DNA of 64,000 bases from Viridibacterium curvum. GTDB lineage: Bacteria; Pseudomonadota; Gammaproteobacteria; Burkholderiales; Rhodocyclaceae. Position 1 is the stretch's first letter; the number at the start of each line of letters is the position of its first letter. Of the stretch, positions 1-8,957 are shown in pieces. Below the pieces are notes generated by a model. The model did no database searches. It had not been told where the DNA came from and worked only from the letters and a program-made list of their open reading frames with translations. The stretch is taken from assembly GCF_039544165.1 (NCBI RefSeq), contig NZ_BAABLD010000017.1, positions 496,001 through 560,000 of the forward strand, given 5' to 3'. Position numbers and translations under genes: made by a program.

Positions 1-1
1 C

Positions 2-1114
2 GAGTTCGGCAAGGACAAGGAACAACTCATCGGCCAGATCCTCGCCGAGCACGGCATCAGGAAGGTGCTGCTCACCTACGGCAGCGAACGCATCAAGCGC
101 GACGGCCTGTTTGCCACGGTCGGCAAGAGTCTCGACAAGCACGGCATCAGCTTCATCGAATGCGGCGGCATCGTCAGCAACCCGGTGCTCTCGAAAGTGC
201 GCGAAGCCATCTCGCTGGCACGTGAGCACAAGGTGGAGGCGGTGCTGAGCGTCGGCGGTGGCTCGGTGCTCGACAGCTCCAAGGCCATTGCGGCCGGCAC
301 GCTGTACCAGGGCGAGGTGTGGGACCTCTTTCTGCGCAAGGCGCCCATCGCTTCGGCCCTGCCCGTGTTCGCCATCCTCACGCTGGCCGCGACCGGTAGC
401 GAAATGAACAACGGCGCCGTGGTGACCAATGAGGCCACGAAGGAAAAGTTCGCCATCGGTTCGGTGCATACCTTCCCCAAGGTGTCCATCGTCAACCCGG
501 CGCTGATGCAGACCGTGTCGCGCGACTACCTCGTCTATTCGGCGGCCGACATCATTGCGCACTCCATCGAAGGCTACTTCACGGCGACCGTGCAACCCAG
601 GGTGCAATCGCGCCTTGTCGAGTCGGTGATCAGCACGGTGATCGAGAACACCGAAGTGCTGCTCGCCGAGCCACACGACTACAACGCCCGCGCCGAATTT
701 GCCTGGGCCTCCACGCTGGCACTCAACGGCATTACCTACGCAGGCACCTCGGGCTTCGGCTATCCCAATCACATGATCGAGCACTCGCTGTCGGCTCTCT
801 TCAACGTGCCGCACGGTGCGGGCCTGTCGGTCGTGATGCCGGCCTGGATGAAGTGGTACCAAGGTCGCAATCCGGCGCAGTTCGACCGCTTCGCGCAACA
901 GGTGTTCGGCCTCAAGACGGGCGCAGAAGGCATTGCCGCGCTGGAAAAGTGGTTCGACAAGATCGGCACACCGACACGCCTCTCGCAACTGGGCATCACC
1001 GAAGCACAGCTGCCCGCAACGGTCGACAACGTGCTCGGCAACGCCGCCTGGTTCGGCCTGGCAGATCTCTACACGCGTGATGTGGTGACGGACATCCTCA
1101 AGCGTGCGCTGTAA
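2..1114 (+). CDS. iron-containing alcohol dehydrogenase, 5'-partial
   Basis: Group III (YqhD/butanol dehydrogenase-like) iron alcohol dehydrogenase; the family reduces aldehydes with NAD(P)H in the cytosol. The reading frame is open from base 2 (FGKDKEQLIGQIL...), so the real start lies upstream of the window. The cofactor motif GGGSVLDSSKA and the ATGSEMN motif are present. Probable metal ligands are in DIIAHS, HMIEHSLSA and PHGAGLS. A downstream SDR gene starts 34 bases after the stop with its own RBS, so co-transcription is likely. The substrate is not predictable. Confidence 0.9.
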   Translation, partial: EFGKDKEQLIGQILAEHGIRKVLLTYGSERIKRDGLFATVGKSLDKHGISFIECGGIVSNPVLSKVREAISLAREHKVEAVLSVGGGSVLDSSKAIAAGTLYQGEVWDLFLRKAPIASALPVFAILTLAATGSEMNNGAVVTNEATKEKFAIGSVHTFPKVSIVNPALMQTVSRDYLVYSAADIIAHSIEGYFTATVQPRVQSRLVESVISTVIENTEVLLAEPHDYNARAEFAWASTLALNGITYAGTSGFGYPNHMIEHSLSALFNVPHGAGLSVVMPAWMKWYQGRNPAQFDRFAQQVFGLKTGAEGIAALEKWFDKIGTPTRLSQLGITEAQLPATVDNVLGNAAWFGLADLYTRDVVTDILKRAL

Positions 1115-1148
1115 GACACCCCACAAATCTCAACAAAGGATCAACACC

Positions 1149-1982
1149 ATGAACAAAGACGTGATCGTCATCATCGGCGCAGGCGGTATCGGTATTGCCA
1201 TCGCGCGCAGGCAGGGTTTTGGCCGCACGGTGCTGCTGGCCGACTTCAATGAGACAACGCTGGCCACGGCCGCGCAATCCATGCGCGATGCCGGTTACGC
1301 GATTGAAACGCAAGCGGTTGACGTGACTTCGCGCGATTCAGTCAAGGCGCTGGCCACCAGGGCAGCTGAGCTTGGCAGCGTGATACAGGTGGTTAACACC
1401 GCCGGGCTCTCACCCAACATGGCGCCGATTGACGGTGTGCTGAAGGTCGATCTCTACGGCGCGGCCGTGGTGTTCGATGAGTTCGGCAAGGTCATCGCCC
1501 CGGGCGGTGCCGGCCTGATCATCTCCAGCATGGCCGGCCACATGATGCCCGCGCTCCCGGCTGAACAGGATCAGGCATTGCTTCACACGCCGACCGAGGA
1601 GCTGCTGGCGCTGCCTTTCCTGCAAGCGGATGTCATCCCGAACACGGTGGTTGCCTACATGATCGCCAAGCGCGCCAACCATCTGCGCGTACAGGCTTCC
1701 GCGATCAGCTGGGGTGCTCGCGGGGCGCGCGTCAACTCGATCAGTCCCGGCATTGTCGTCACGCCGCTGGCCATGCACGAACTCAATTCAGCAATTGGCG
1801 GCATGTATCGCGCCATGATCGAAGCCTCTCCGGCCAAACGCATGGCGCCGCCCGAAGAAATCGCCATCGCCGCGTCTTTCCTGCTCGGTCCGGATTCAGC
1901 CTTCGTGACCGGCAGTGACCTGCTGATCGATGGCGGTGTCATCGCAGCCATGAAGACCGGCACCCTGGCGACGCCAGATTGA
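1149..1982 (+). CDS. SDR family oxidoreductase
   Basis: Classical short-chain dehydrogenase/reductase, 277 residues, cytosolic and NAD(P)-dependent. It shows the Gly-rich cofactor motif GAGGIG at the N-terminus, a catalytic Ser in IISSMAG, and the YxxxK active-site pair as YMIAK. The C-terminal GSDLLIDGGV segment is typical of the family. The open frame extends 45 bases upstream, but I chose the ATG at 1149 because AAAGGA lies just before it and the glycine motif then falls near residue 10. There is a long insertion between the catalytic Ser and Tyr, seen in some SDRs of this subgroup. Substrate unknown. Confidence 0.88.
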   Translation: MNKDVIVIIGAGGIGIAIARRQGFGRTVLLADFNETTLATAAQSMRDAGYAIETQAVDVTSRDSVKALATRAAELGSVIQVVNTAGLSPNMAPIDGVLKVDLYGAAVVFDEFGKVIAPGGAGLIISSMAGHMMPALPAEQDQALLHTPTEELLALPFLQADVIPNTVVAYMIAKRANHLRVQASAISWGARGARVNSISPGIVVTPLAMHELNSAIGGMYRAMIEASPAKRMAPPEEIAIAASFLLGPDSAFVTGSDLLIDGGVIAAMKTGTLATPD

Positions 1983-2010
1983 TTTGGCCTGAACGACTGA
2001 AAGAATTGTC

Positions 2011-2595
2011 ATGACCCGTATCCTGATTCTCGGCGCGAATGGTCAGCTTGCGCGCAACACGATTCCCTTCCTGCTCGAACAGCAGGAAGTGGCGCTGACC
2101 CTCTACTTGCGCCGTGCGAAGCGCATTGCCAACCCGGATCCGGCGCGCGTGCGCATCATCGAGGGCGATGTGCTCGATCACAGTGCGCTCGAATCAGCCA
2201 TGCAGGGGCAGGACGTGGTGTATGCCAATCTCGCCGGTGACATGGCGCAGCAGGCCCGCACGATCATCGACGCGATGCACGCCGTCGGACTCAAGCGTCT
2301 GGTGTTCATCGCTTCGATGGGCATCTACGGCGAAGTGCCGGGCGAGAAGTACCAAAGCGTGCTCGATCCTTACCGCGATTCGGCCGCGCTGATCGAAGCC
2401 TCGGATCTCGACTACACGATCCTTCGCCCGGGCTGGTTCACGCGCGACAAGACCGTGAGCTACCAGCTCACGCAGAAGGGCGAAGCCTTCCGCGGGCATG
2501 AGGTATCGCTCAACAGTCTCTCGGATCTGATCGTGAAGCTCGCGCTCGATCCGGCATTGCATCGGCGCAGCAGTCTTGGAGTCAGCACGAAATGA
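2011..2595 (+). CDS. NAD(P)H-binding atypical SDR (NmrA-like)
   Basis: A 194-residue single Rossmann-domain protein with the N-terminal motif GANGQLAR, the mid-protein segment LVFIASMGIYGE, and DYTILRPGWFT, which is characteristic of atypical SDRs of the NAD(P)H-binding/NmrA-like type. There is no classical YxxxK dyad, so it may be a reductase of the SDR-a5 kind or a redox sensor. It sits 28 bases after the preceding SDR gene and its stop overlaps the start of the MFS gene (ATGA), which indicates translational coupling within one operon. Confidence 0.85.
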   Translation: MTRILILGANGQLARNTIPFLLEQQEVALTLYLRRAKRIANPDPARVRIIEGDVLDHSALESAMQGQDVVYANLAGDMAQQARTIIDAMHAVGLKRLVFIASMGIYGEVPGEKYQSVLDPYRDSAALIEASDLDYTILRPGWFTRDKTVSYQLTQKGEAFRGHEVSLNSLSDLIVKLALDPALHRRSSLGVSTK

Positions 2596-4010
2596 ACAAT
2601 ACAAACCCCCATCCCCATCGCGGCATCATCCTCGCCATCATCATGGCGAGCTATCTGATGCTGGTCGTCGACATCTCCATCGTGCTCACGGGTCTGCCGA
2701 AGATCCGTGCCGAGCTGGCCTTCACGCCGGCCAGCCTGTCGTGGATCCAGAATGCCTACACGCTGGCTTTCGGCGGCTTCCTGTTGCTCGGTGCACGCGC
2801 TGGCGACATCCTCGGCCGGCGACGCATGTTCATCATCGGGCTTGCGATATTCACGCTCGCCTCGCTGGCCATCGGGGCCGCGCAATCACCGGTGTGGATG
2901 ATTGCCTTCCGCGCCGTGCAGGGTTTTGGCGCGGCTGTGCTGGCACCGTCCACACTGGCCTTGATCGCCACCTACTTCGAAGAAGGCCAGGCGCGTAATC
3001 GTGCGCTGGCGTGGTACGCGGCAGCGGCCGGCATCGGCGCAACCCTGGGCCTGGTGCTGGGTGGCCTGCTCGCCGACCTCATCTCCTGGCGCGCGGGCTT
3101 CTTCATCAACCTGCCGATCGGTGCCGTGCTGATTGCGGGCAGCCTGCGTTACATCGGCGAAACACCGCGTCATGGCGGTCGTTTCGATCTGGCCGGTGCG
3201 CTGACGGCCACGCTGGGCATGTTCGCCCTGGTGTTCGGCATCGTCGAGGCGGCGGAAGCCGGCTGGGCGTCGTCGCTGACGCAGGGCGCCATCCTTGCTG
3301 GCATCCTGCTGCTCGGCGCTTTCCTGTGGGTCGAGCAACGCGCCAGCCAGCCCCTGTTGCCACTTGGCCTGCTGAGCGACGCGCAGCGCAATGGCGCGTA
3401 TGTCGCGCGCTTGCTGTTCCTCTCCGGCATGGCGGGCTTCTGGTTCTTCACCGCGCAGTACCTGCAGGGCGCGCTGGGCTTCTCGCCCATGCAGGCCGGT
3501 CTGGCCTTCGTGCCGGTGACAGTGCCGCAGTTCATTGCCTCGGTGATCGTGCCGCGCGCCGCGCAGCGCTTCGGTCAGCGCCGCCTGTTGCTGATCGGTC
3601 TGAGCCTGTGTGTCGTGGGTCTGCTGTGGCTGGGCCTGACGGCAACGCAGATGTCGTATGTCGGTGGCGTGGTGCTGCCCATGATCCTGCTCGGCTTCGG
3701 CCAGGGCTGGGTGCTCGCGCCGCTTACGGTGGCCGGTGTGTCGGGTGTGGAAGCGCGCAATTCGGGTGCTGCGTCGGGTCTGGTCAATGTCGCTCACCAG
3801 CTGGGGGCCTCGCTGGGTCTGGCCGTGCTGGTGGTGGTGTATGCCGGTGGCCACGCGCCGGTCTTTGATGCTGTCGGCATGGCGCGTCACACGGGCATCA
3901 CGATGCAGGCCGCCGCAGGCTTGCTGTTCGCGGCCCTGCTGGTGTCGGCGCGTTACCTGTTCCGGCGTCCGCCTGCCGTGGCCGGCCAGGCGACGTCTTC
4001 ACACACCTGA
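2592..4010 (+). CDS. MFS transporter, DHA2 (EmrB/QacA) family
   Basis: A 472-residue inner-membrane exporter with about 14 hydrophobic segments, as expected for the DHA2 drug:H+ antiporters. The loop 2-3 motif is recognisable as GARAGDILGRRR, and the segment VLAPSTLALI resembles the motif C region. The start codon overlaps the stop of the upstream NAD(P)H-binding gene by four bases. Its place between small oxidoreductases suggests export of a toxic small molecule, but the substrate cannot be deduced. Confidence 0.9.
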   Translation: MNNTNPHPHRGIILAIIMASYLMLVVDISIVLTGLPKIRAELAFTPASLSWIQNAYTLAFGGFLLLGARAGDILGRRRMFIIGLAIFTLASLAIGAAQSPVWMIAFRAVQGFGAAVLAPSTLALIATYFEEGQARNRALAWYAAAAGIGATLGLVLGGLLADLISWRAGFFINLPIGAVLIAGSLRYIGETPRHGGRFDLAGALTATLGMFALVFGIVEAAEAGWASSLTQGAILAGILLLGAFLWVEQRASQPLLPLGLLSDAQRNGAYVARLLFLSGMAGFWFFTAQYLQGALGFSPMQAGLAFVPVTVPQFIASVIVPRAAQRFGQRRLLLIGLSLCVVGLLWLGLTATQMSYVGGVVLPMILLGFGQGWVLAPLTVAGVSGVEARNSGAASGLVNVAHQLGASLGLAVLVVVYAGGHAPVFDAVGMARHTGITMQAAAGLLFAALLVSARYLFRRPPAVAGQATSSHT

Positions 4011-4040
4011 CATCGGCTACGAAAACCGGGAGGACCAGAC

Positions 4041-5123
4041 ATGTCCGCAAAGATTATCCGCCGCTCGCTGTTGCTGGTTTGCCTGTTGAGCGGGATAGCC
4101 GCCGCCATTGCCGCGCCGGCTGTCACCCGGCCGCTCAGCCTCGCCGCGCAAGGCAGCTTCGCCGTTGGCGGCGCACAGAAAACCGAGCCGGGCAGCTTTG
4201 ATCCGCTCAAGCCGCTGGAGCCGGCGGGGCAGAGTTATCACGGTGACCATGCCGCTGTTTTCTATCAGGTACCCGTCAAGGCGAAGAAGCTGCCACTCGT
4301 GATGCTGCACGGTGCCGGTCAGTCGATGCGCACCTGGCAGAGCACACCGGATGGCCGCGAAGGCTTCCAGAACATCTTCCTGCGACGCGGCTTTGCCACC
4401 TACTTGATCGACCAGCCACGGCGCGGCAATGCCGGCCGGAGCATGGTGGAGGGCACGCTCAAACCGACGGCCGACGAACAGCTGTGGTTCAACCAGTTCC
4501 GCGTCGGCAACTGGCCTGCGTATTTCGACGGCGTGCAGTTCCCGCGCGATGCTGAATCGCTGAACCAGTACTTCCGTCAGATGACGCCCAATACCGGCGC
4601 CTACGATGCAACGGTGATCGCGGATGCGCTGTCTGCACTGTTTGAACGCGTCGGTGACGGCGTGCTGCTCACCCACTCGCAGGGCGGCGGACCGGGCTGG
4701 CTCACCGCGATCAGGAATCCCGGGGTACGCGCCATCGTCTCCTTCGAGCCCGGCAGCGGCTTCGTCTTTCCGGAAGGGGAGGTGCCGGAGCCCATGCCCA
4801 GCGCCTTCGACACGCTGCGTGGCCAGGCCATCCCGTTGGCCGACTTCCTGGCGCTGACGAAGATCCCCATCGTCATCTACTACGGCGACAACATTCCTGC
4901 GCAAGCCTCGGCCTTGCCCGGGCAGGACAGCTGGCGCGTGCGTCTTGCGATGGCGCGCGCCTGGCGTGATGCCGTCAATCGCCACGGCGGTAATGTCATG
5001 GTCATTCATCTGCCGGAGATCGGCATCCGGGGCAATACGCACTTTGCGTTCTCCGACCTCAACAACCTGCAGATCGCCGACCTCGTATCGGACTTCCTTC
5101 ACCGGAACCGGCTGGATCGCTGA
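4041..5123 (+). CDS. secreted alpha/beta hydrolase
   Basis: A 360-residue alpha/beta-hydrolase fold protein with an N-terminal signal peptide (hydrophobic stretch about residues 9-25, cleavage near AIAA-P). The oxyanion region is MLHGAG. The nucleophile elbow is THSQGGG, with serine as the presumed nucleophile, and a late histidine in GNTHFAF could complete the triad. Export to the periplasm is inferred. It is preceded 30 bases earlier by the MFS gene and followed 22 bases later by the aldo-keto reductase gene. Natural substrate unknown (an esterase/lipase-like reaction is likely). Confidence 0.87.
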   Translation: MSAKIIRRSLLLVCLLSGIAAAIAAPAVTRPLSLAAQGSFAVGGAQKTEPGSFDPLKPLEPAGQSYHGDHAAVFYQVPVKAKKLPLVMLHGAGQSMRTWQSTPDGREGFQNIFLRRGFATYLIDQPRRGNAGRSMVEGTLKPTADEQLWFNQFRVGNWPAYFDGVQFPRDAESLNQYFRQMTPNTGAYDATVIADALSALFERVGDGVLLTHSQGGGPGWLTAIRNPGVRAIVSFEPGSGFVFPEGEVPEPMPSAFDTLRGQAIPLADFLALTKIPIVIYYGDNIPAQASALPGQDSWRVRLAMARAWRDAVNRHGGNVMVIHLPEIGIRGNTHFAFSDLNNLQIADLVSDFLHRNRLDR

Positions 5124-5145
5124 TCTCGCAATCAGGAGCGTTCAC

Positions 5146-6141
5146 ATGAAAACCCGCACCCTCGGCAACGGCCTCGAAGTGTCCGCCATCGGCCTCGGCT
5201 GCATGACCATGACCGGCGCCCTGTATGGCCCGCCGGCTGACCGCACGGAAATGATCGGCCTGCTGCGCAGCGCGCACGAGCGGGGCGTGACGCTGTTCGA
5301 CACGGCCGAAGTCTATGGTCCGTTCGCCAACGAAGAACTGCTTGGCGAAGCCCTCGCGCCGATCCGCGACCAGGTGATCATCGCCACGAAGTTCGGTTTC
5401 AACGTCGATCCGCACAGCGGCGAGCGCGGCCCCGGCACCAATAGCCGGCCAGAGCACATCAAGACGGCGGTCGAAGGCAGCCTCAGGCGCCTGCGCACCG
5501 ACCATATCGACCTGCTGTACCAGCACCGTGTCGATCCAGCCGTGCCCATTGAAGACGTTGCCGGCGCGGTGAAGGATCTGGTGGCCGCCGGCAAGGTGCG
5601 CCACTTCGGCCTGTCGGAAGCCGGTGTGCAGACCATCCGCCGCGCCCACGCGGTGCTGCCCGTCACCGCCGTGCAGAGCGAGTACTCGCTGTTCTGGCGC
5701 GGGCCGGAAGCCGAGCTGCTATCTGTCCTCGAAGAGCTGGGTATCGGCTTCGTACCCTTCAGCCCGCTGGGTGCGGGCTTTCTCACCGGCAAGATCGACG
5801 CCGATACGAAGTTCGAAGCAGGCGATTTCCGCAACGTTGTACCGCGCTTCTCGCCCGAGGCACGCGCCAACAACTTTGCCCTGGTGGAAGTGCTCAAGAC
5901 CATCGCCGCCGACAAGGGCGCGACACCCGCGCAGATTGCGCTGGCCTGGCTGCTTGCGCAGCGGCCCTGGATCGTGCCGATCCCGGGCACAACCAAGCTG
6001 CACCGGCTGGAAGAAAACCTCGGCACAGTGGATTTGGAACTGAATGCAGATGATCTCGCCCGCATCCAGACTCAGCTCGCCGGCATCGAGATTCAGGGCG
6101 AGCGTTTACCGGAAGCCATCCTGAAAATGACCGGCCTTTAA
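5146..6141 (+). CDS. aldo/keto reductase
   Basis: A 331-residue NADPH-dependent aldo/keto reductase with a TIM barrel, in the cytosol. Visible family features are DTAEVYG (catalytic Asp/Tyr), the Lys in IIATKFG, the histidine in YQHRVDP, and the C-terminal cofactor segment PIPGTTKLHRLEEN. The open frame reaches back to 4945 inside the hydrolase gene, but ATG 5146 follows AGGAGCG and gives the normal N-terminus MKTRTLGNGLEVS. It is the last gene of the plus-strand block. Confidence 0.92.
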   Translation: MKTRTLGNGLEVSAIGLGCMTMTGALYGPPADRTEMIGLLRSAHERGVTLFDTAEVYGPFANEELLGEALAPIRDQVIIATKFGFNVDPHSGERGPGTNSRPEHIKTAVEGSLRRLRTDHIDLLYQHRVDPAVPIEDVAGAVKDLVAAGKVRHFGLSEAGVQTIRRAHAVLPVTAVQSEYSLFWRGPEAELLSVLEELGIGFVPFSPLGAGFLTGKIDADTKFEAGDFRNVVPRFSPEARANNFALVEVLKTIAADKGATPAQIALAWLLAQRPWIVPIPGTTKLHRLEENLGTVDLELNADDLARIQTQLAGIEIQGERLPEAILKMTGL

Positions 6142-6318
6142 TAGGCTTGACTCTGACTCCACGGTCTTGTCAGGTGTGTAAATCGGCGGGTCATGTCGCG
6201 GAGTTCAGTGATGGTCGAATCTGGGAGTCCGAAAAATAAAGCATTGCAGACGAAGCACGCCAGCCTGTTGAATGACCGTTAAGGCCGAATAGCCGACGCC
6301 ATCCAATCCAACGCGGCG
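6142..6318. other. intergenic region between convergent genes
   Basis: This stretch separates the convergent aldo/keto reductase and the spermidine-synthase-like gene. I see no open frame, clear terminator or repeat in it. Confidence 0.5.
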
Positions 6319-8436
6319 CTATCTCAACACATCAAACAAATTATTGAAGTCATCCGTCCACACCCCCTTGTGTGAGTCGATGACAACAGGGCTACTCACC
6401 CGCTGAATCGCCGGCTGTGCCAGCACAGTCGCATCCCTGCTCACCAGCACCCAATCGGTATCGCGCAAGCGCGGGTTTTCGTTTTCGTCGTGCACAAGGC
6501 GCACGGCGAGGCCGCGTTCGTGGGCGAGTGTGGCGACGACGGGGGCGAGGTTGAGGTAGCGGTTGGTGACGTGGAAGGCGATGATGCCGCCGGGGCGCAG
6601 GTGGCGCAGGTACACCGCCAGAGCTTCGCGGGTGATGAGGTGCACGGGGATGGCGTCGCCGGAGAAGGCGTCGACGGCGAGGACGTCGAAGTCTTGCGGG
6701 GTTTCGCGTTCGAGTGCGAGACGGGCGTCGCCGAGCACGGTGGCGATGAAGGCGGGCGAGTCGGAGAGGAAGCTGAACTCGCTGCGCGCGATATCGATGA
6801 CTTCGGGGTTGATTTCGTACATGCGGTAGCGATCACCTGCCCTGCCGTATGCGGCCAGCGTGCCGGCGCCGAGGCCGATAACGCCGACGTGCTGCGGGCC
6901 TTTGCTGCGTGTGTTGAGGATGGCGAGGCCGATGCCGGCACTCTCGCCGTAGTAGCTGGTGAGTTCGCGTTCGTGGCCGGGGGTGAGGATCTGTTCGCCG
7001 TGCTTGATGGCGCCGTGGAAAAGCTGGCGCACGGGGGCACCGCCGAGGCTTTCGCGCTGCGTGTCGAAGGTGGAGAGCACGCCGTAGAAGCTGCGCGTGA
7101 CGACGCGGCTGCCGGCGTAGTCGTCATGCACCTGCAGTGCGAGACAGGCGACCGTGCAGGTGCCGATGGCGGCGGCCGCGCCGGCGAGCTTGCGCTGGCC
7201 GCGCTGCAGCCAGGCGAACCAGATAGCACAGCCGGCCATGGCCAGCCCCAGCTCGTAATACGCGGGCAGAACGTTGGGGGCGATGAGGCCAACGAGCATG
7301 CCTCCAGTGGCGCCACCGAGGGACAGCATGAGGTAGAAGCGTGTGAGCTGACCGGCGCCCGGGCGGCGTGTGGCGACCTCGCCGTGCAGGACCATGCACA
7401 GCGAGAACATTGCGATGACATAGACCGGCACGGCCACCTGCACGTGGCGGCCCACGGCACCGTCGTGCAGACCCCAGGAGGCGAGCAGCAGGAAGACGCC
7501 TGCGACGGGGAGCCAGAAGGCGCGGCGGTACCAGCGGTCGCTTTCGAAGCAGAGCACGAAGGTGAAGAGGTAGAGCGTCAGCGGCAGCACCCACAGGAAG
7601 GGAATCGCAGCGACGTTCTGCGTGATGTGGCTGGAGACACCCAGCAACAGGGCAGAGGCCAGCGCGGCCGGCATGGCCCAACCCACGCAGGTGCGCCAGC
7701 CGGGTGATGGCGCAATGAGACGCGTGGTCGCGAAAGCGTCTGGTGCCGTGCTGCGCGTGAATTGCCAGGCGGCAGCAAGGCACAGCACGACGTAGAGCGT
7801 GTAGAGAATGGACCAGCCCTGCGCCTGCTGCACGGTGGTGGCGTGGCGTTCGAGCAGCACGGGGTAACACAGCAGCGCCAGCAGGGACGCAAGATTGGAG
7901 AGCGAGAAGTAGCGATAGACCTTGGCGTCGACCGCCGTGCGAGACATCCAGGCCTGGATCAGCGGGCCGGTGGTGGAGAGCAAAAAGTACGGCAAGCCGA
8001 TGGTGGCAACCAGCAGGCGCAGGATGAGCCAGGTGGGCTCTTCGTCGCCCACTGGCTTCCACTGCACGTTGGCGACGATGGGCAGGCAGGCAAGGCTGGT
8101 CAGCAGCAGCACGCCATGCACGAGCACTTGCCTGCGTACCGGCAGGCGCCGCGTCAGCCAGTCGGAATAGGCGTAGCCGGCCAGCAACACGACCTGGAAG
8201 AACACCATGCACAGCGCCCACACGGCAGCCGAGCCCCCGAACCAGGGCAGGATCTGGCGCGCAATGATGGGCTGGACCAGAAACAGTGCAAAGGCACTGC
8301 TGAAGATGGTGCCGGCGAAGATGAGGGTGGCGAGGCGGCGGGATGTGGCGCCGTTACCCAGAGGTGTAATGCCAGCGCCACTTGCAGGCGGCTCTGTTGC
8401 GGGAAGGGTGCTGCCGGTTGCACTGTCGGGCTGCAT
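6319..8436 (-). CDS. membrane-fused spermidine synthase-like protein
   Basis: About 705 residues. The N-terminal half holds roughly ten or more hydrophobic helices (starting with FAGTIFSSAFALFLVQPI). The C-terminal third is a spermidine synthase-type Rossmann methyltransferase fold with GVIGLGAGTL, an acidic residue in MYEINPEVID, and DVLAVDAFSGDAIP. Such 'fused MFS/spermidine synthase' proteins are common but functionally unproven. Start choice is open: ATG 8436 has AGAGGT about ten bases upstream and ATG 8466 is an alternative. Further in-frame codons up to 8616 encode a stretch unlike a signal or membrane segment. Confidence 0.85.
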   Translation of the reverse strand: MQPDSATGSTLPATEPPASGAGITPLGNGATSRRLATLIFAGTIFSSAFALFLVQPIIARQILPWFGGSAAVWALCMVFFQVVLLAGYAYSDWLTRRLPVRRQVLVHGVLLLTSLACLPIVANVQWKPVGDEEPTWLILRLLVATIGLPYFLLSTTGPLIQAWMSRTAVDAKVYRYFSLSNLASLLALLCYPVLLERHATTVQQAQGWSILYTLYVVLCLAAAWQFTRSTAPDAFATTRLIAPSPGWRTCVGWAMPAALASALLLGVSSHITQNVAAIPFLWVLPLTLYLFTFVLCFESDRWYRRAFWLPVAGVFLLLASWGLHDGAVGRHVQVAVPVYVIAMFSLCMVLHGEVATRRPGAGQLTRFYLMLSLGGATGGMLVGLIAPNVLPAYYELGLAMAGCAIWFAWLQRGQRKLAGAAAAIGTCTVACLALQVHDDYAGSRVVTRSFYGVLSTFDTQRESLGGAPVRQLFHGAIKHGEQILTPGHERELTSYYGESAGIGLAILNTRSKGPQHVGVIGLGAGTLAAYGRAGDRYRMYEINPEVIDIARSEFSFLSDSPAFIATVLGDARLALERETPQDFDVLAVDAFSGDAIPVHLITREALAVYLRHLRPGGIIAFHVTNRYLNLAPVVATLAHERGLAVRLVHDENENPRLRDTDWVLVSRDATVLAQPAIQRVSSPVVIDSHKGVWTDDFNNLFDVLR

Positions 8437-8620
8437 TGCGGGGCTACCTCTGCCAGGAGATGCCATGACACAAGCAAATGTTGCTCCAGCCGGAACTCGC
8501 TTCGAGCGCAGTTCTTCTGGCGGGCTTTGGTTGTGGCGGAGTATTCGCGCCGCCATACGTCTGTAGCTGGTGATATCCGGCTTCGCCAGGTCATCCGGTT
8601 GCGACAACATCTCCAATGGT

Positions 8621-8695
8621 CGTCATTCCCGCGAAGGCGGGAATCCAGTGACTTTGCGAACGACGCTGGATTCCCGCCTGCGCGGGAATGACGAT
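8621..8695. repeat. paired inverted 'cattcccgc' repeat element
   Basis: Two inverted copies of the short palindrome CATTCCCGCGAAGGCGGGAAT stand tail to tail, separated by about 25 bases and each flanked by CCAG/CTGG. This is the cleanest copy of a family that recurs at about 10.2, 16.1, 18.1, 21.7, 24.65, 31.6, 36.9 and 41.2 kb. It resembles REP/RAYT-type non-autonomous elements; no transposase gene is nearby. Confidence 0.85.
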
Positions 8696-8795
8696 GTTCG
8701 GGGGTGTAGGGCGGAGTGGAAACTCCGCCGTTGTGTCTCTTGGTGCGCGCACGACGGCCTTGCTGCTCCTGGCGCGTGGCATCTCCCCGCTCCCG

Positions 8796-8957
8796 CCCCT
8801 GACGGGGCACCCTCTCCCTGACTCCCTCTCCCCCAACCCCTCTCCCGCAAGCGGGAGAGGGGTGCGTTGAGCGGCTTTGCCGTGAGTCAATCCGGCGGGA
8901 ACGGCAACAAGCGTGTAGTGCGGCGGGCAGTTGTGCGATTGAAATCGCACCTACGAA
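8796..8957. repeat. repeat-rich gap with C-rich and palindromic elements
   Basis: The gap of about 500 bases between the spermidine-synthase-like gene and the YkgJ-type gene has no credible gene. After the repeat pair it contains the 'ccctctcccccaacccc' / 'cgcaagcgggagagggg' element (about 8804-8864), seen again at 21.75, 29.7, 31.7 and 41.3 kb. It also has the small palindrome TGTGCGATTGAAATCGCAC near 8935-8953, which touches the 3' end of the YkgJ-type gene. A variant of that palindrome is found at about 24.77 kb. Confidence 0.65.

Noticed and set aside
6490..7707. Long plus-strand frame opposite the spermidine-synthase-like gene
   Set aside because: The minus-strand protein has membrane helices and a methyltransferase fold; the plus frame is His/Glu/Gly-rich mirror sequence.
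8570..8950. Several short overlapping frames between the spermidine-synthase-like and YkgJ-type genes
   Set aside because: They translate repeat DNA (for example REGGNP and SRLRGN stretches) that appears in all frames of the dispersed elements.
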